DNA from: Oscillospiraceae bacterium | GTDB taxonomy: Bacteria; Bacillota; Clostridia; Oscillospirales; CAG-272 | NCBI GenBank assembly: GCA_015065395.1 | Contig: SVQJ01000054.1 | Span: forward strand, 1-10,351 | Direction: 5' to 3' | DNA length: 10,351 nucleotides | Shown here: piece after piece, positions 7,365 to 10,351 of the stretch | How positions within the stretch are numbered: position 1 is the stretch's first letter | Layout: each line of letters begins with the position of its first letter | Translations under genes and position numbers: made by a program | The notes under the pieces: generated by a model | Told to the model about the DNA's origin: nothing | What the model saw: only the letters and a program-made list of their open reading frames with translations | Databases searched by the model: none

Positions 7365-7369
7365 CGCTT

Positions 7370-9766
7370 ATGAATATTGATATCCACCGTGAAAGCATGA
7401 AAATATCCGTGAGTGCCTGCGAGATCGCCCGATTTGCACGAACGAAAAAAAGCGCAAAGCGGGTCGTCTTCACCGAAAATGAGAATTCTCCAAAAGAAGG
7501 CGCCCTTTATGCAAGGCCACTGAAAGTGACCGTGAATGAGGGCACCCTCGCCTTCGATATCACCGGAAACGCAGATCTTCTCTGGGAGGATCGCGGTCTC
7601 TGGACCTTGGAAATTATAAAGGAGCAGCAAAAAATAACCTCTGCCTCCGCAGGGGAGAAGGATGCGCATTTTTTTGCCCGAGGAGTGCTTCTTTCATATA
7701 TGCTTTGCGAAGAAAAGGATCTTTCCCGCGTTAAGCTGCGCCTCACCCTTTCTTCCCCCTCCGGAGCATTAAAAACCACGGAAAGGGTCTTTGAAAAAGG
7801 ATTTCTTACCGAGATGAGCCGCGCACTCCTTGAGCGCGCATACCCGTTTATCGCAGCAGAGGTTTCAAGAAGGGTCACCACTCTTCCCTCCCTTGCCACT
7901 CTCCCATTTCCCTATCCCTCTCTCAGAGATGCCCAAAAGGATTTCATAAACGATGCCTACAGAGCAATAAAAAGAGGAGATCGTCTCCTTGTCTGCGCCC
8001 CTACCGGTATCGGCAAAACCATGAGCGCTCTGTATCCTGCCCTGCGTGCATTAGGAAAGGGTGAGATAGACCGCATCTTCTATCTCACCGCCAAAACCGT
8101 TACGGGAAAGGCCGCCGAGGATGGCATCAAAGCCATAAACCGCACGCTCCCCTCTCTCCGCTCGATTACCGTTATGGCAAAGGAGCGCACCTGCCCTATG
8201 GCATCCGCACCGAAAAGAACAGGGATGAACCCATGCATGCTCTGCCCCCTAATGGGCGAGGTGGGCAGGCTCTCCTATGAGGAAAGACGGGATCGTGCCG
8301 TGCTTTCTCTGATAGAAGCAGGCGGTGCCATCACCGCAGATATGATAAAGGACGCGGCACAGAAAAACGAGCTTTGCCCCTACGAGCTTTCTTTGGACAT
8401 AAGCGAATACTGTGAGGTCATAATCTGCGATTACAACTATGTTTTCGATCCTTCGGTGCGCTTCAAAAGATATTTTTCTCACAGCCGCGAAAAATACGCT
8501 TTTCTCGTGGACGAGGCTCACAACCTGCCTGACCGCGCACGGGAAATGTATTCCGCAGACCTTTCTGCAAAGCCTTTTCTTAGACTTTACAAAACCGATG
8601 ACCCGATCATTACGAAAAACACTCCCCTGCTGGACGCAGTCACCGGATTTATAAAAAAGCTAAGGGAAGTGAACGCCCTTTGTAAAAGCGAGGAGCACCT
8701 CACGTCCTCGGGCGAGAGCTTCGGATACTATCTTTCATCGCGCCTCCCTCAGGGACTTTTGGAAGCAGTTTTACAGTTTGCAAGAGTCGCCCGATCGGCG
8801 GCAAAGAATGATGAGGCGGCAGCAGAGCTTTTGGAAGAAAGCATTGCGGCGGCGGACAACTTTGCAAAAAGCGCAGCCCTCTTTGACCATGGATTTGCAT
8901 TTTACGCAGAGCTTTCAGGCCCATATCTTTCCCTGCAAAGCCGATGCCTTGACCCGTCTCCCATGCTCTCTCAGATGCTCCTGAGCGCCAAAAGCACGAT
9001 AATGTTCTCCGCAACTCTTACCCCCATGGAATACTTTGCTGATGTTCTCGGCTGTAAGGATGCCGCCCTTCTGGAGCTTGACTCACCTTATAACAAAAAA
9101 AATCTGTGCCTTTTTGCCTGCGACCATGTGAGCACCCGATACGAGGATCGGGAAATGAGCATTCCCGATATAGCGGAAATAATCCTTGCCACAGTTGAAG
9201 CAAAAGAGGGAAACTATATGGTATATTTCCCTTCTTACGAATATATGAGGCAGGTATATGAGGAGTTTGCAGAGTGTGCACCTTATCTGAACACCGCAGT
9301 GCAAAGCTCCAAAATGTCTCACCGGGAAAGGATCGAATTTTTATCCCGATTCACCCCCGACGGCGAGCCTACAGTTGGCTTCTGCGTTTTGGGAGGGGCA
9401 TTTTCCGAGGGCGTTGACCTTAAAGGCGACAGCCTTATCGGTGCAATTATCGTGGGCACCGGGCTTCCAAAGCTATCTTCACAGCAGAATATCCTTGCAG
9501 ATCATTTTGAAAAGACCAGGGAGGGCGGCTATGATTATGCATATACCTATCCCGGAATGATAAAGGTCCTGCAGGCGGCAGGCAGAGTTATAAGAAGCGA
9601 AAACGATCGCGGAGTAGTCGTCCTTATTGACGACAGATACGCAAAGCCCGAGATATACCGCCTTTTCCCAAAGTCATGGAGCCATATCAAGTATACCGGA
9701 GACGCCTATTCGCTCTCAGCCTCTCTTGAAAAATTCTGGAATAGCTTTGAGGGGGACTTCATATAA
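7370..9766 (+). CDS. DinG/XPD-like superfamily 2 DNA helicase with Fe-S cluster
   Basis: This 798-residue ATP-dependent DNA helicase is of the Rad3/XPD/DinG group (COG1199-like), expected to unwind DNA 5'-3' in repair or at structured replication intermediates. Walker A is APTGIGKT (210-217). Four cysteines at 275, 289, 292 and 336 fit the XPD-type 4Fe-4S domain. The DEAH box is at 381-384, motif III is FSATL (546-550), and motif VI is QAAGRVIR (735-742); all core motifs look intact. Residues about 10-165 resemble the PD-(D/E)XK-like N-terminal domain of clostridial relatives (GNADLLWEDRGLWTLEIIK at 66-84), but the acid of the E-x-K position appears lost. It is not part of an obvious operon: it diverges from the SGNH gene and the next gene has its own promoter. 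The exact cellular role is not established by sequence. Confidence 0.93.
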   Translation: MNIDIHRESMKISVSACEIARFARTKKSAKRVVFTENENSPKEGALYARPLKVTVNEGTLAFDITGNADLLWEDRGLWTLEIIKEQQKITSASAGEKDAHFFARGVLLSYMLCEEKDLSRVKLRLTLSSPSGALKTTERVFEKGFLTEMSRALLERAYPFIAAEVSRRVTTLPSLATLPFPYPSLRDAQKDFINDAYRAIKRGDRLLVCAPTGIGKTMSALYPALRALGKGEIDRIFYLTAKTVTGKAAEDGIKAINRTLPSLRSITVMAKERTCPMASAPKRTGMNPCMLCPLMGEVGRLSYEERRDRAVLSLIEAGGAITADMIKDAAQKNELCPYELSLDISEYCEVIICDYNYVFDPSVRFKRYFSHSREKYAFLVDEAHNLPDRAREMYSADLSAKPFLRLYKTDDPIITKNTPLLDAVTGFIKKLREVNALCKSEEHLTSSGESFGYYLSSRLPQGLLEAVLQFARVARSAAKNDEAAAELLEESIAAADNFAKSAALFDHGFAFYAELSGPYLSLQSRCLDPSPMLSQMLLSAKSTIMFSATLTPMEYFADVLGCKDAALLELDSPYNKKNLCLFACDHVSTRYEDREMSIPDIAEIILATVEAKEGNYMVYFPSYEYMRQVYEEFAECAPYLNTAVQSSKMSHRERIEFLSRFTPDGEPTVGFCVLGGAFSEGVDLKGDSLIGAIIVGTGLPKLSSQQNILADHFEKTREGGYDYAYTYPGMIKVLQAAGRVIRSENDRGVVVLIDDRYAKPEIYRLFPKSWSHIKYTGDAYSLSASLEKFWNSFEGDFI

Positions 9767-9770
9767 GCCC

Positions 9771-9799
9771 TTGATTTTCTTTCCGGCAGATGGTAAAAT
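9771..9799 (+). promoter_or_regulatory. Sigma-A promoter of the phosphoribosyltransferase gene
   Basis: TTGATT (9771-9776) and TAAAAT (9794-9799) are spaced by 17 bases, with TGG directly before the -10 giving an extended -10. It begins 5 bases after the helicase stop. The following A-rich leader (9800-9856) holds AAAGGA at 9838-9843 as ribosome binding site, 13 bases from the ATG, slightly long. No terminator separates it from the helicase gene, so read-through is possible. Confidence 0.75.
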
Positions 9800-9856
9800 A
9801 AATTGAAAAACAAACAAAAAAACACTTTTTTGAAAATAAAGGAAACGGTATATATC

Positions 9857-10351
9857 ATGAGAAAATATTACGAAATGAATATCGCGGGGATCGACCGCGC
9901 ACTGCCCCTTTGCCCCCTAAACGAAAATCTTTATATCGCAGGATTTGTCATATTCGGAGACCCCGAGCTGACCACAGCCTGCGCTGCTTCCCTTCTTGAT
10001 AAAGCCCCGGAATACGATTATATCATCACAGCAGAATCCAAGGGAATTCCCCTTGCCCATGAAATGGCGCGCCTTGCAGGCAATCAGAAATATTTTGTTG
10101 CAAGAAAGAAGCCTAAGCTCTATATGACGGGAGTTTTTGAGGTTTGCGTAAAATCCATCACCACCGAGGGCGAGCAGAAGCTCTATCTTGATACCGCCGA
10201 CGCAGACCTGATGAAGGGCAAGAAAATTCTTATAGTTGACGACGTTATTTCCACCGGCGAGTCTCTTTATGCAATTGAACAGCTTGTAGAAAAAGCAGGC
10301 GGTATTGTCTGCGGGAAGCTCTGTATTTTAGCTGAGGGCGATGCTCAGGAA
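9857..10351 (+). CDS. Purine-type phosphoribosyltransferase (3' partial)
   Basis: The frame is open from the ATG at 9857 to the window end, giving 165 residues with no stop. The PRPP-binding motif ILIVDDVISTGES (about residues 125-137) is intact, and upstream are ITAESKGIPLAHEMARLAG (57-75) and VARKKPKLYM (81-90), the pattern of adenine/xanthine-like type I phosphoribosyltransferases. Such enzymes join a purine base to PRPP to form the nucleotide in salvage, in the cytoplasm. The N-terminal segment MRKYYEMNIAGIDRALPLCP is typical of a clostridial subgroup often annotated adenine phosphoribosyltransferase, but base specificity cannot be assigned from what is visible. A separate promoter at 9771-9799 suggests independent expression from the helicase gene. 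Confidence 0.9.
   Translation, partial: MRKYYEMNIAGIDRALPLCPLNENLYIAGFVIFGDPELTTACAASLLDKAPEYDYIITAESKGIPLAHEMARLAGNQKYFVARKKPKLYMTGVFEVCVKSITTEGEQKLYLDTADADLMKGKKILIVDDVISTGESLYAIEQLVEKAGGIVCGKLCILAEGDAQE

Noticed and set aside
9810..9850. A/T-rich leader before the phosphoribosyltransferase as a purine riboswitch
   Set aside because: It is too short and almost pure A/T; there are no paired stems of the kind a purine aptamer needs.

Overview
The window looks like ordinary chromosome from a Clostridia-class Firmicute (Bacillota), probably a gut-type Oscillospiraceae/Lachnospiraceae-like lineage. This rests on AGGAGG-type ribosome binding sites before most genes, moderate GC, sigma-A-like promoters with extended -10 elements, rho-independent hairpin terminators, and the protein families present. 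I see no tRNA, rRNA, CRISPR array, insertion sequence or phage gene. The taxonomic call is an inference from style and family content.

Region 1 (1-4780, + strand) is one operon. It starts before the window with an ABC transporter ATPase (5' end missing). A GldF-like ABC-2 permease follows, overlapping the ATPase stop by one base (TAATG). Next come a GldG-like membrane-anchored auxiliary protein, a DUF4340 membrane-anchored protein, and a small YhcH/NanQ-type cupin-like protein. A strong hairpin terminator closes the operon. The first four genes form a recognisable Gld-like ABC transport module of unknown substrate; YhcH is probably co-transcribed, but its functional link is unclear.

Region 2 (4888-7246, - strand) holds two genes read leftward. 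A cytoplasmic SGNH/GDSL hydrolase has a very good promoter and its own terminator. Downstream of it is an ECF-type sigma factor of 490 aa, more than twice the usual length, whose C-terminal extension of about 330 aa contains a winged-helix-like segment. No anti-sigma gene is adjacent.

Region 3 (7370-10351, + strand) diverges from the SGNH gene. It holds a complete DinG/XPD-type iron-sulfur DNA helicase with a degenerate nuclease-like N-terminal domain. A purine-type phosphoribosyltransferase follows, with its own promoter, and runs off the right edge.

Nothing here is clearly a new defence or mobile system. The most notable items are the long orphan ECF sigma factor, the Gld-like transporter operon in an apparently non-gliding lineage, and the eroded nuclease motif in the helicase.
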